Assembly (NCBI GenBank): GCA_947652605.1
Contig: OX393580.1
Location: 13,164,159 to 13,228,158, forward strand
Direction of reading: 5' to 3'
Source of the DNA: Elmis aenea
Lineage: Eukaryota > Arthropoda > Insecta > Coleoptera > Elmidae
Length of the DNA: 64,000 nucleotides
Position numbers and translations under genes: made by a program. Of the stretch, positions 48,238 to 59,264 are shown piece by piece. Numbering within the stretch: the stretch's first letter is position 1; the number at the start of each line of letters is the position of its first letter. The notes below the pieces were generated by a model. The model saw only the letters and a list, made by a program, of their open reading frames with translations. It was not told the DNA's origin and searched no databases.

Positions 48238-48240
48238 TAA

Positions 48241-49428
48241 ATGTTACCACTTTTAATCGGTCCTTTTAAATTTGTGTGATCACAATAAAGAGCTCTTACT
48301 GTTTATTTTCGGATATTCGAAAGCTTTATTTAATCCTCCTTACAATCAACATTACTCGTAAGCAACTGTATTTAAAATTGTAAAATAATTTCGAAAATGA
48401 ATAACAACACAAGTTAACCCTCCTCCAACGATACATTTTTCAAACTCGCCTTTGGCAATCTAGTAAAAACCAAAACTAAATTCAACTCACAAGAAATGAC
48501 ATATGTGGCCTTGTATAAACCAAAATTGAAAACCCAGAATTTAAACATCACGTATTCCTAAACACAATAAAAACATTCGGAAAACGCATACTGTCGTTGT
48601 CACGTGTCAAATTAAAACAAATAACATAGAAAAATCTGTTTTTGAATAACTTCCCAATTATTATATCACATCTCTGTTTCTTGCCGTTTTCATAATAGGT
48701 ATATGCGAAATAAATAATTTATGAAAACAAAGTAAAACATTGTGAAAGTTTACCAAAGTAGTTTTTAAACTTTAGAAAAAATAAACAGTTGCAGTTAACT
48801 AATTGATTTAATGGAAATAAACAAAACACTAATAATTATGAAAATATTTGCGTAAATAAAATTAACAAGTAGTTGCAAACAAATCATGTTGAAAACAATG
48901 TGTATTTATCCACAAGTATGTAAAAACAAAAACAAGTCGACACTGTGGTGTTAATTAAAACTAATTCATTTAAACTAAAACTTTTCAATTAGCTCCATAT
49001 TTACATCACCCCCATGTTGAGATTTTCTTCAACATTACCTGTTTAACAGACGAACCAGACCATTAAATGTATTTCTGGCCGTTATTGCGTTTTTATGCTT
49101 ATTTTACATGGCGGTAATAGCCCCTCAACACGTTAACTTTTAAATATATTAATCTTTTAGTTTTATCATTTCAAAAACTACATGTTCTCAACGCTATCAT
49201 TATCTACACATTTATTTTATAAAATTTGTCTTTCTCACCAGCAAAAACAAAGGACCGGTTTCTAACTTGATATTTAGAGATAAATTTGCATAAGCTAAAA
49301 ATGTTAAGCTTTAAAATTGTAAAATTCATGTTTTTTTAAGCCCACTATTATGTTCACATAAAATTCCGTGGAATATCCAGGTATTCCAGTTAATCTCAAA
49401 CAAAGGCTCTTTTGCATACAACATTCTC
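48241..49428. other. Non-coding stretch without visible repeats
   Basis: No element ends, arrays or frames recognised. Confidence 0.4.
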
Positions 49429-49430
49429 AA

Positions 49431-50085
49431 GCTAGAATTTGATTAAGGCGGTGTTTATTGCATCAAGGACATCAAAACTAAATGTTTTCAGGAGTTATAC
49501 GTGCCACTGACAATTTCCTTCGGAAAAATAGGGAAAAAACTGAAAAATTGGTATAAAAACGTCATTTTTGCGATCGCGTTGGCCCTGAAACCGTCAGAGA
49601 CAAAATCAAAATTTTTCTATTTACCAATGCGCGCATCCTTTGCAAGTAAAATGGTGCAAAGTTTAAAAAAAAATCTTGAACGGTTCCGGAGAAAAACGCC
49701 AAAAACGAAACCCTGCATAAGCGCTATGATTTGAGAAGTTGTGGTATATCTGTTAGCAGTATATCTATGCGACTTGCATAGGCGTTTAACATAGGAAAAA
49801 CCGTTTTACAAAGGTCTAGTTTAGGATTTTTTTAAAAACTTTGCACCATTTTACTTGCATTGGTAAATAGAAAAATTTAGATTTTGTCACTGACGGTTTC
49901 ATGGCCAACGCGATCGCAAAAATTAACTTACCTTTATTATTCAGCTTTTCAGTTTTTGCCCTATTTTTCCGAAGGAAATGGCCAGTGGCACGTATCACTC
50001 TGGAAAACATTTAGTTTTGATGTCCTTAATGCAATAAACACAGCCTTAATCAAATTCTAGCGACAACGTAACGTGACCTTCCCTG
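49431..50085. mobile_element. Foldback element, second copy of the 18304-19018 family
   Basis: The left arm starts within the family (gctagaatttgattaaggcg) and lacks the outer caagggaaggtcacg. The right arm runs to cgtgaccttccct. The arms are inverted copies; shared text includes cggttccggagaaaaacg and ggccagtggcacgtat (inverted in the right arm). Confidence 0.85.
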
Positions 50086-50348
50086 GTAAATTAATTACGT
50101 ACACAAATAACAGGAGATACATAAAAGTAAGACAAATATAACAAATAAAAAAATAGAAAAAATAAAAAACTAAATAATGATATTACGAAAATATTGTTTT
50201 TGTGAATGTGTAACCTAAAACGAACACCCAGAGACTTAAAAAAAAACAAATTGTTTTAAAAACCAACTTTACTGTGATTTTTATTTTTAACCTCAAAAAA
50301 ATTGTTTTTGATGCGCTAAAATTATTGTCTAGGATGTAATAATAACTA

Positions 50349-52130
50349 CAGGGTGCGCCAATAGTGCGATAAAGTCCATTATTGCCCTTAATGTCAACTT
50401 ATTAAAAAAAAGTTTTTAATGAAACTTGTAGTATTTCTAGACGTGCATGTTTTAAAATTAGTTTCAAGTATACAGGGTGTTTCATAAAAGTGGGGCGTCA
50501 CTAAAGGTATTTTTTTATTGAACACCCAGTATATTTTTGCATAATCGAAATCAGCAAGAAAATCTCCATATGATAGTATTTTGTTTTTTTTTCATTTTTT
50601 TGCGACGTTGCCAATTTATCTCAAAAAATCTTTCAATTTCCAGAAAAACAGGGTACAATACACTTGTCAAGAGCACAACGTTATGAATCTTATAGATGTG
50701 CCAACTTCCCAATTTTCAAACATCAATAACTTAATTTTTTCAAATGGAACACCCTGTATATTATTACGCCATTTTGTTGCATTTTTGTTTTTCTTCAGCT
50801 TTTCTCAATACTTACCTATACCTAAAATGAATATTTTCTGAGATATTTACATTTTACTTATTCTTATAAGCGTTGTGTAGGAATTTCCTAGTTTTCTCGG
50901 AGTAGGCCCCGACTTTGACAATAGAAACAATAATTTCTGTAGTAACAAATGTCGGAGTAAATTGCTGTCAATTGTTAAAACATAAATAAATGAGTATAAC
51001 ATATTCCTAAAGAAGAATTGATTGATACGGTCTATGTTCAGGGTGGAGTATTTTCGATGGCCATATAGGGGGGGTATCTCGGTAATTATCAGAGATTTTA
51101 AAAAACTAAGTACGTGGTCTCTATTTCTTTTTTCGAGAGGAATTTATCGTTGTAAACAGATTTTTTGATATCTTTTTTAATTTTCGAAATATAGCCAAAA
51201 ACCGATTTTGGTCTATTTTCAAGAATGTTAAATATTTCGCTTAAACAAAACAAAAAAAGAAAAACTTTAGACATTTTTGCATAGTTTTTTGTCCAACCCC
51301 ATACAGGGGGCATCGAAAATAGGCCACCCTGAACATCACCGTATCAATCAATTCTTCTTTTGGAAAATTCATATTGAATATGTTATACTCATTTATTTAT
51401 GTTTTAACAATTGACAGCAATTTACTCCGACATTTGTTACTACAGAAATTATTGTCTCTATTGTCAAAGTCGGGGCCTACTCCGAGAAAACTAGGAAATT
51501 CCTACACAACGCTTATAAAAATAAGTAGGTAAAATGAAAATATCTCAGAAAATATTCATTTTAGGTATAGGTAAGAATTGAGAAAAGCTGAAGAAAAACA
51601 AAAATGCAACAAAATAGCGTAATAATATACAGGGTGTTCCATTTGAAAAAATTAAGTTATTGATTTTTGAAAATTGGGAAGTTGGCACATCTATAAGAAA
51701 CACCCTGTATAATATAAATTAATTTTGATGTATTTAGACTATGACTACACCTTTAGACTTTGTATGTACAAAATATCATTTGCCAATTATTATTCATAAC
51801 GTTGTGCTCTTAACAAGTATTGTACCCTGTTTTTCTGGAAATTCAAAGGTTTTTTGAGATAAATTGGCAACGTCGCAAAAAAATGAAAAAAACAAAATAC
51901 TGTCATATGGAGATTTTCTTGCTGATTTCGATTATGCAAAAATATACTGGGTGTTCAATTTAAAAAAAATACCTTTAGTGACGCCCCACTTTTATGAAAC
52001 ACCCTGTATACTTAAAACTAATTTTAAAACGTGCACGTCTAGAAATACTACAAGTTTCATAAAAAACTTTTTTTTAATAAGTTGACATTAAGGGCAATAA
52101 TGGACTTAATCGCACTATTGGCGCACCCTG
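50349..52130. mobile_element. CAGGGTG-end palindrome (outer) with nested elements
   Basis: The ends cagggtgcgccaatagtgcg and its reverse complement are flanked by TA (50347-50348, 52131-52132). The two arms mirror each other through the whole length, including the nested element. An extra 94 bp (51698-51791), with its own caccctgta, is present only in the right arm. Confidence 0.9.
50473..52006. mobile_element. CAGGGTG-end palindrome (second layer)
   Basis: The ends cagggtgtttcataaaagtg and its reverse complement are flanked by TA (50471-50472, 52007-52008). Further mirrored pairs inside, caccctgta at about 50751 with tacagggtg at about 51628, and cagggtgg at 51039 with ccaccctg at 51331, indicate more layers or internally reused ends. 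Open frames inside are short and unassigned. Confidence 0.88.
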
Positions 52131-52132
52131 TA

Positions 52133-53095
52133 TATTGCTAGTAGTTCCAATTTTGTGTAACATAGTCAACGGTACAGATGTACATTCTTTATTTTCAATG
52201 CGACGATGGGACCATTGACAGCTAATATACATACATCGGTTTGTCCAACGTAAAAAGGGCGCGTAATGTTCAGATAATTTTTTACAGTTTAAAAATATGA
52301 CATTAGTGTTACACTAAAAATTTGTATGTTTAATTTATTGTTAATGACTGCCCAACAAGATGAAACATCAAATGAAAAGACATAAAAAAGCTAGTAGATA
52401 CAAGACAGAAAAACATTGAAGAAAGTCAGCACAACACAACACAACAGTCCTACACCCTACACCCAACAGTAGAACTACATAAAAAAGTAGGTACCTACTG
52501 TTTATAAATTTATTGCGTCTTTTTTGTATTGTTGGTATTTTTTGAGTAAATCTGTATTTAACTTAATTTTGATTCTCCAAAGTTTTTTCTTTTAAAATTG
52601 TATTCATTTTAATTAAGTACATAATATTTGTTTTGTTAATATAAATTGATGTGATGAAGCCCATTTTTTCCGATTTGGGAAATAATATTTTAGTAATTTT
52701 AACACCAAATTATGCTGTTAAATGCGGTATAATTCCGTTACAATTTTGAACACGTCCCGAATTGTCATAATAAAATGTACGTTGTTTTCTTCTCTTTTAG
52801 TTCATTTGCAAATAACCAATGTGTGTTTATTTTATCGGAAACGTGCTTTTGTGATCACCACTTTCGTGTTATATCGGCTTGTTACACGTGTGGATAATTA
52901 ATTCATCGCTTACAAACGCGTTATTTAATTCATTGTAATTGTCATTATAACAATAATTGTCAGTAGCAATTAACGGTACAATAGCATCTACAGTATAATT
53001 AGTTATTACTGCAAATATCGTTAAATATTTATTATATTTTATATTAAAATGAGCTATGGAAATGAAAGCATGGAACTTTAAGTATAGGCAGTGAC
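52133..53095. other. Non-coding stretch
   Basis: AT-rich; a short acaacacaac run near 52430. No gene seen. Confidence 0.35.
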
Positions 53096-53098
53096 GTA

Positions 53099-54430
53099 GC
53101 CAAGGAGGGGTCCAGGGGGTTCGGACCCCTTCCAAAATCGATTGTCATTCAAAATTATTTTTATATTTGAAGTACTTTTGCTTGGGGCTTTCTTTGACAG
53201 CTCTGATTTCAATCGTAGTTTCTTGAAAAGTTATTGCACCCACCCATTAGGTGGATATAACGGTAATTGAACAGCTTTCATTTTACTGTAGGTATATTTT
53301 AATAACTGAAGATTCTCCAATCGTGAGAGTAGACTTTTTAGGCTTCATTTCCATTTATGACGTCACTGGAGAAAACAGTGCCAAGACAATTTTTCAACAA
53401 TGTGAAAGACGGATTGGATATGAACACAAGGATATGTTGGAGCCAGTAGTATGGCTAGCCATGAAAAAGGTGTACAGGCCAGGATAAGACGAGACTACCC
53501 CAAAGCTAGATACGTTCACTGTGCCAGTCACAAACTCAATCTAGCTTTATCAAGTACTATGCCAACACAAGGTGTAAGGAATACATTGAATGTCATTCAG
53601 GATGTAGCTCGATTTTTCCGCAAAAACTGCCAAGCTACTCAAACCTCAAACATTAAAAGACGCCATCCAGGTACATGCACCAGATATTAAAAAAAGAAGA
53701 TTGTTTGATCTTTGCAAAACAAGATTTATAGAGCGTCATGAAAGTTTACTGAACTTTGAAGAATTACTAAAATGTATCTGCATCAGTCTTGAGGAAATTG
53801 CTACATCATCTCGCCAAAGTTCGGGAACAGCCTCCATATTTTTAGCTGTAATAGAGAAAAGCGTATTCCTTATTTCTTTGTTGGTGTGTGCGAAGATATT
53901 TAGTATCACACGTCCTCTTACCCAGTACCTTCAATCTCCACAGCATGACTTGTCGTCATCCTTAAGGATATGTAAAACAAATTATTTCGACGCTAAAAAG
54001 GGTAAGAGAAAACTTGCAGCATGAATTGAATGGAATATTTACAACAGCTTCAGAACTCGGCAGAAATATATTTGGCCCTGATTTGCAGATTCCTCGAATA
54101 AGGCAGACACAAAGACCAAACCCTAACACAGAGTCAACCGAAGAATACTTAAGGGTAACAATTTTTATTCCTTGTCTAGATCAAATTATTGAGAGTTTGG
54201 AGGAGAGATTTGTGCGACACGAAGACGTTTTCAATAGCTTTCAGATTCTTCTGCCTGGATATGCTTCTCCAGAAAAAAAAGGATTTGTCTGAATACTTCA
54301 GATAAGTGTTCCACTGCGGCAATTGAAGGAGAATGCTCCATCTGGATCGGAATTGTATCCGAAATTAAAGAAGGCACTGGTATAGGCAATACAGTTTTTA
54401 AAAAATGATGACCGCTTCTGGAAAGTAGAA
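53099..54430 (+). pseudogene. ZMYM1-like hAT transposase pseudogene (DUF4371 type)
   Basis: Frame fragments in order are FLGFISIYDVTGENSAKTI (53334-53390), GVQARIRRDYPKARYVHCAS (53466-53525) followed directly by HKLNLALSS, CKTRFIERHESL (53713-53748), and a decayed C-terminal hAT dimerisation piece with LYPKLKKAL (about 54354-54380). These match the TTF/DUF4371 transposase class related to ZMYM1. Frameshifts and stops separate the pieces, and the zinc-finger N-terminus and the domain's beginning are missing. A hAT-like terminus cagtgacgtagccaagg lies upstream at 53099. The 3' part is cut by a miniature element at about 54436. Not functional as it stands. Confidence 0.82.
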
Positions 54431-54435
54431 ATTTT

Positions 54436-54567
54436 TTTTTAAATTAAAAAACTTATTTTCAAAATGCTAACAATATTTGGAGCATGGAGCGGAGCTGGAG
54501 TAGGCATTTTGATGCCGGAGCGGAGCTGGAGCGGAGCAATTAAAAAATTGGACTGCCCCAAACCCCG
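54436..54567. mobile_element. GAGCGGAGC-rich hAT-type miniature element, partial copy
   Basis: Shares aattaaaaaactt, acaatatttggagcatggag and the right end (ggactgccccaaacccc) with the 60597-60975 copy. The left part is missing. Confidence 0.78.
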
Positions 54568-54577
54568 GAAAAATATA

Positions 54578-54737
54578 CCGGGCGTTTTATTTAAAATAAG
54601 AAAGTTAGGGTCATTTCCGGCAAAACTGGAAGTGACAAAATGGTGTATATAGGTATATTTAAATAATCCGGTATCATACGTATAAAACCATAACTAATAA
54701 AAAACGAGGCTGAGCCACTGATTTCAGTTAAACCCGG
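54578..54737. mobile_element. CCGGGCG-end miniature element, 160 bp
   Basis: The ends ccgggcgttttattt and agttaaacccgg are flanked by TA (54576-54577, 54738-54739). Internal aagaaagttagggtcatttc matches the inner arm of the 3902/25551/38088 family, so it is a short derivative. Confidence 0.75.
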
Positions 54738-54739
54738 TA

Positions 54740-55340
54740 TATCTCAATAATTTTTGAGTTAGATACGTATTAAATTTTTAGCGCTTGGCCAGAGTTAACC
54801 CCTAAAATAATAAATCGTTTCAAACTTGTGTTGACAGTATAGGGTAGTTAAAAAACGCAGAAAATTTCCGCGTGTGTTGTGGTTACTTGTAGAATACCAC
54901 CTAAAGCAGGAAATCTGGTTCTCACGCGGTCAATGCATTAAAATCTTTACACTATCTACAATTCGTCAGTGTACGCGTAAAAATATCCAAAAGCAGATAT
55001 CAGGATGAACAAGAAATTTATTAAAAATTCATCATAAGGTGTTACGTACTCAATATATTTCCCAAACTTTATGTAAAAACTACTATTTTGTATTATTTCA
55101 GCAAAAAAAAAAGAAGTGAAACATTAAACATTTAACTAGTCAGCCAAATCGCGACATAAAAAGCATCCCAACAGCTTAAAACTACGTATCGCCATATATG
55201 CTGCACGCGATAGCCTGGTTTTTATCTGCTTTAATAAACGATACCCGTTTTCATTTAACACACGTCACAACGCAATGATTTGGAATCATCTACAATCTAC
55301 ACGATCCAATTGATCTTACCAAACAACTGGATATGGTAAA
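54740..55340. other. Non-coding stretch
   Basis: Nothing recognised. Confidence 0.35.
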
Positions 55341-55341
55341 A

Positions 55342-55464
55342 ATGGTGTCTGTCCACGTGAGAGTAAACAACTCTCGATACAGCCAATCGCGAGTTACTCT
55401 CAGGGGCTGTATCCTTGGCGACGCTGCTATCGAGAGTAGTTTACTCTCACGTGGACAGGCACCA
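55342..55464. mobile_element. Hairpin miniature element, second copy of the 142-bp family
   Basis: The ends atggtgtctgtccacgtgag and the inverse of tggtgcctgtccacgtgaga pair. The central part ctgtatccttggcgacgctg matches 45908-46049. About 20 bp shorter in its left arm, and no TA duplication is visible. Confidence 0.82.
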
Positions 55465-55758
55465 GAGTGCATTATATGACGACTGAATGCGTCAAAACGA
55501 CATTTTATAACAGCAATAAACTACGTTTATAAAAAACATCGCTATCAATCCTTTTACAATAAATATACTGCTACGGAGCTTCCGAAACATGTATTGTTGA
55601 ATAAAAACGGAGGTGAATGGAAAGATGGGCAGGGCGTAATATGAAGCGATTCATATTTCTTATAAAATTGACGGTCCTAACAACTATAAGGTGTTTTGTT
55701 AAACTTTTAGTAAAGTGTATCTAGGATTTCTTAAGTTACCCCAAAAATGTTCCATTTC
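55465..55758. other. Short non-coding stretch
   Basis: Nothing recognised. Confidence 0.35.
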
Positions 55759-55768
55759 TTAACCCTTA

Positions 55769-55797
55769 TTCTCCTAGCGTCGTCAAATGACGACGTT
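55769..55797 (+). promoter_or_regulatory. Subterminal motif with GTCGTCAWATGACGAC palindrome, copy 1
   Basis: ttctcctagcgtcgtcaaat followed by gacgacg, next to the left terminus. Inverted in the intron and repeated near the right terminus. Likely transposase-binding repeats (inference). Confidence 0.7.
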
Positions 55798-55977
55798 TAC
55801 CTGTCCTGTAATAACGGTGTATTGTCAGGTACCTGATGATTTTAAACCTGTCAGCTTAAGTTTAATTACTCAGGTAAACAATTGTTTTCATAAATGTAGC
55901 CATTGCATCGCAGTAAGTTGCAGACCGAACATATTTAATTGTTAAAAGTGACCAATTTACGAGAGAACACGAAAACC

Positions 55978-57162
55978 ATGACGTCGTCAAAAAAGTAAGT
56001 ACTAAATAATATAATTACGGTAAAAATATTTTATTTGTTTACATATTTTGAATATATAATAGTCAAGTGTTTTTTATATAAAATGTAATTATTTATAATA
56101 ACATTTGTAAGGGAGTTATTTCGCTATAAATTTGATTGTCGTCATATGACGACGCTAGGAGAATGCATGTACTAACATAACCTATTTGTCCTTAGATTTT
56201 TGAGTGTAGCCGAAATGATGGATTTGTTAGAAAATGATGATAGTGACCAAGATATTTTTATTGAACCACCTGCAGTTAATGAGCTAACAGATGAAGAAGA
56301 AGGGACGAATATAAACTGTTTATCCAGAAATCAACTAATGGCACCGGCAGAGAAAAAACAGACCAGAAAAGAAGTTTCAACTATTTCCAACCTAAACAAA
56401 ATACCAAAGATCACCAAAAAATCAAAAAAAGATCAAATTATATGGAGCAGTGGCGGTAAAACTATACATATACAACCTAGTCAATTACATCTTATGGCAG
56501 AAGAAAATATTGATGAAGTCACTGCTGTTCAATATTTTGAACGGTTTTTTGATGATACTTTAATCGAATTAATTATTACTGCCAGTTCCGAATATTGCTT
56601 ATCAAAAAACTGGCCAGATATAAAATTAACCAAAGAGGAACTGCGAGTATTTTTTGCCATTTTAATTGTTTCTGGGTACAATCCATTGACAGGAAAAGCA
56701 ATGTATTGGAGTACATGTAGTGATTTGCGCAACATTGCGATATATGAATCTATGCGGAGGGATAGATTTGATAATATCATGAAATCACTTCATTTTAAAT
56801 CAAATTTAAACTTAGACAAGCTCGATAAGTTTTCCAAATTACGACCATTAATTTCATATATTCAAAAACAATGTATGGAAAATTATACACCCACCTCAGC
56901 AATATCGCATGATGAGGCAATGGTGGAATACTTCGGTAGGCACGGATGTAAGCAAGCGATTAGAAATAAACCAATACGATTTGGATACAAGGTTTGGTGT
57001 CAAAATTCACCATCTGGTTATCTAATCGCCTTTGATCCTTACCAAGGAACAACTTATCGAGGAAATGAAATAATGGAGAGCAAATTTGGTAAATGTTCAT
57101 CTACAGTGCTTTACTTGCTAGACCAATATCCTATATATACCTTGCTTTCAACCTTATCATAG
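55978..57162 (+). CDS. piggyBac-like transposase, N-terminal two thirds, two-exon model
   Basis: The main frame (from 56196) gives an acidic N-terminus (MMDLLENDDSDQDIF), a basic stretch rich in Lys, and the first part of the DDE_Tnp_1_7 domain: LTKEELRVFFAILIVSGYNP, RRDRFDNIMKSLHF, SHDEAMVEYFGRHGCKQ (first catalytic Asp) and KPIRFGYKVWC. It ends at 57162 just after VLYLLDQYPIY, before the second and third catalytic Asp and the cysteine-rich C-terminus. The frame has no ATG at its start, but a short exon with ATG at 55978-55994, a donor (gtaagt, 55995) and an acceptor (ctatttgtccttag, to 56195) join to it in frame. The product would be about 326 residues versus roughly 550-600 in the family. 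It cannot cut DNA but could still bind partners. The exon model is inferred. Confidence 0.85.
55995..56195 (+). other. Predicted 201-nt intron of piggyBac-like transposase
   Basis: GT-AG boundaries: aaaaaa|gtaagtac at the donor and ttgtccttag|a at the acceptor, with exon 1 phase matching exon 2. The intron carries an inverted copy of the element's subterminal motif at 56138-56164. Confidence 0.65.
56138..56164 (-). promoter_or_regulatory. Subterminal-type motif, copy 2 (inverted, in intron)
   Basis: gtcgtcatatgacgacgcta and then ggagaat, the inverse of the terminal motif and a perfect palindrome gtcgtcatatgacgac in its core. Confidence 0.7.
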
Positions 57163-57269
57163 TTTATAAGTTTATAGTTTATATGTCTCAAATTTAATTT
57201 ACATTGTAATATACTTTCACAAATAAATCTGAAATTATAAAACATACCAAGATTATTATTATTTGTACT

Positions 57270-57300
57270 CATATTCCCCTAGCGTCGTCATATAACGACA
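57270..57300 (+). promoter_or_regulatory. Subterminal motif, copy 3
   Basis: attcccctagcgtcgtcata and then taacgac, about 130 bp inside the right terminus and in the same orientation as copy 1. Confidence 0.7.
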
Positions 57301-57555
57301 GCTCCTAAGTCAGGACCTGCGTCCTGTAATTTAATAAAAAGTGATTTTACATGTATCTATGGCCATTTTTAAACAACTGATTGAATTTCAAAACATTTTG
57401 ATAAATATTTCTTAATTCCGGAGAATAGGGGTTAATATGTAGTTTCGAAACATCCATTTCTCAAAATTGAACCCCAAAAAATTCCAACGAAATATTTAAT
57501 CGCCTAAAAATTGCAATTTGAATTGCATTACTAAATAGGATTTTGCAATGTTATA

Positions 57556-57925
57556 CCGGGTGTATGTGTTAATATGAAGAACATGGGAATCTTGAAATCC
57601 GTAGAGAAAGAAGGACGGTTAAATTTTAAAAAACGTTGTGCTTTAGGTGTTATGTAAGTATCTAAAAAACCAAAGACTGCCCCCATTGAGCCCAACTTAT
57701 GAAAGATTCTAAAAAAAACTTCAGTTTTAAATTTAGATTATAACTTTATTGTAACAAAAAAACAATCGAATTAGTAGGTTAATAACGCCTTAATATTAAA
57801 ATTGATCCAACCTGCTTAGTTTTTAATATGCGTCTACTTTTTAATTCTTTATGGAAGTCATATTGAATTTTTATGCTACCGGTTTCTTAGATTCCCATGT
57901 TTTTCATGTTAAAACATACACCCCA
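57556..57925. mobile_element. CCGGGTG-end miniature element
   Basis: TA then ccgggtgtatgtgttaatat, mirrored by acatacacccc at about 57914-57924. The inner gaacatgggaatc and gattcccatgttt are inverted copies. The right terminal bases have diverged (cccca for cccgg). Confidence 0.6.
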
Positions 57926-57990
57926 TAAATAGCTATTATAATAAGCGAGATCCCCATGCTTAAACTCGAATTTTTATCACCGTGTATATT
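57926..57990. repeat. Fragment sharing a terminus with the 703-1712 element
   Basis: tgcttaaactcgaattttta and then tcaccgtgtata match the right end of the first remnant in the window. Confidence 0.5.
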
Positions 57991-58053
57991 ATTTTATGTT
58001 TAGGTACATATTTAATTCAATTTTATCACAAATATAATATAATTACTTCAAAG

Positions 58054-59264
58054 CAGGGTGGATAAAAATCATGATTTTTTTCTAAATCAAAAAAATCGAT
58101 TTATTCGATTTAAATCAGATTTTTTTGATTTAAATCAAATGTACCATATAATCGAATTTTGTGACATATTTACATGCTATTTCTGTTTTGTGCTAATATA
58201 TTTAATAACCAATATATTTAACTCAGTGGTGAATTTTTGTCAAAATGACAATTTAAATAAATATGATAAAAAAAATTGAAAAAACCAGTGCTAAATGGTG
58301 ATGTTTAATAAATTATATACAGGGTGTCATTAGTGCGGGATCGGTCGATTGTGGCTAAACGGCTTGAGATATAAAGTTGATTCAAACGCCATTTTATACA
58401 GTTTTTTCTTCCGAACAGGATAAAAATATTTTCAAATATATAGGGTGAGTCACCTCTCTGGAACTAATAGCAACATTTATATTTCAAATACAACACCCCA
58501 CTTTTTATTTAATATTTTTGACCGCCTTAATTTTAGCTTTGCGTCAATATAAAATACTACAGGTGTTTATACGGCGTTGTCAAAAAAAAAAAAAATTTCA
58601 AGGTTTTAAGTCTTTACCTATTTAAAAAATTCTCCTTAATTTATTTTGAAGTACAGAGTTGTAATTTGGTATGGACATGCAGAAAACATTGCTCTGTTCG
58701 CTCGATATGAAAAAATTTGAATCACACATACAGGGGTAGGGGTGTTCATAAATAGGTGGCAACTTCCATGATTTTCAAAAGCTTGTAACTCGATTTTTTC
58801 AAATGCAAACCCCTATATTTTTTTATGTCATCGAATTTGTCTTTAAGAGAGCTTCATTTTTTGTTAAGTATGTCCTACACTAAAAACTCATACTTTTCGA
58901 GATATTCGACATTTTTCTTCAAATCGTTATTGAAGCAAATAGAGTGCCGTGGAAATCGAAAAAACTGACTGTTCACTTCGCTAACGTCAAAAACTTGTCG
59001 TTTATTTTTTGAATTATTGCCTTTTAACAATGAATATTACTTTACAAGAGCAAATTGATATGGTTTATTCACCATTTCGTGTATTTAATTACTAATAGTA
59101 ATAAAATTTTGTTTTATTATAAATATTATATTGTACTCATATAATCAGTGATTTAAATTGATTATTTAAAAGAAAACACTTGATTTAAATCGACGATTAT
59201 TTTTTTTAAATCACTTGATTTAAATCGTGATTTAAATCAATTGATTTAAATCTGCTCAACCCTG
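58054..59264. mobile_element. hAT-type element, perfect 8-bp duplication
   Basis: The ends cagggtggat and atctgctcaaccctg are flanked by cttcaaag on both sides (58046-58053 and 59265-59272), an exact 8-bp duplication. Both subtermini are packed with gatttaaatc-type motifs (58100-58135 and 59190-59250). A CAGGGTG element with a possible transposase start lies inside. Confidence 0.9.
58322..59090 (+). mobile_element. CAGGGTG-type element, right-truncated, with possible transposase start
   Basis: TA-cagggtgtcattagtgcg begins at about 58320, nested in the hAT element. At its right part, ATG at about 59029 reads MNITLQEQIDMVYSPFRVF before a stop. This resembles the N-terminal helix-turn-helix (DUF4817-like) start of Tc1/mariner-type transposases in insects. 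The similarity is short, so the identification is tentative. No right terminus is visible. Confidence 0.4.

Larger units (their letters stand above)
55763..57431 (+). mobile_element. piggyBac-like transposon with both ends and TTAA duplications
   Basis: The left end cccttattctcctagcgtcg and the right end, reverse complement cccctattctcc, are flanked by TTAA (55759-55762, 57432-57435). It carries a spliced-looking transposase gene that is open but C-terminally truncated. The subterminal palindromic motif recurs three times. Little decay is visible, so this is one of the younger insertions in the window. Confidence 0.93.

Noticed and set aside
53251..54292. Possible functional domesticated ZMYM1-like gene
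   Set aside because: Several frameshifts and stops, a missing N-terminus, and truncation of the 3' part by a miniature element.
54362..54385. 8-bp duplication (agtatagg / ggtatagg) closing the ZMYM1-like element at about 54372
   Set aside because: Recognisable transposase coding sequence crosses this point, so the match is probably chance.
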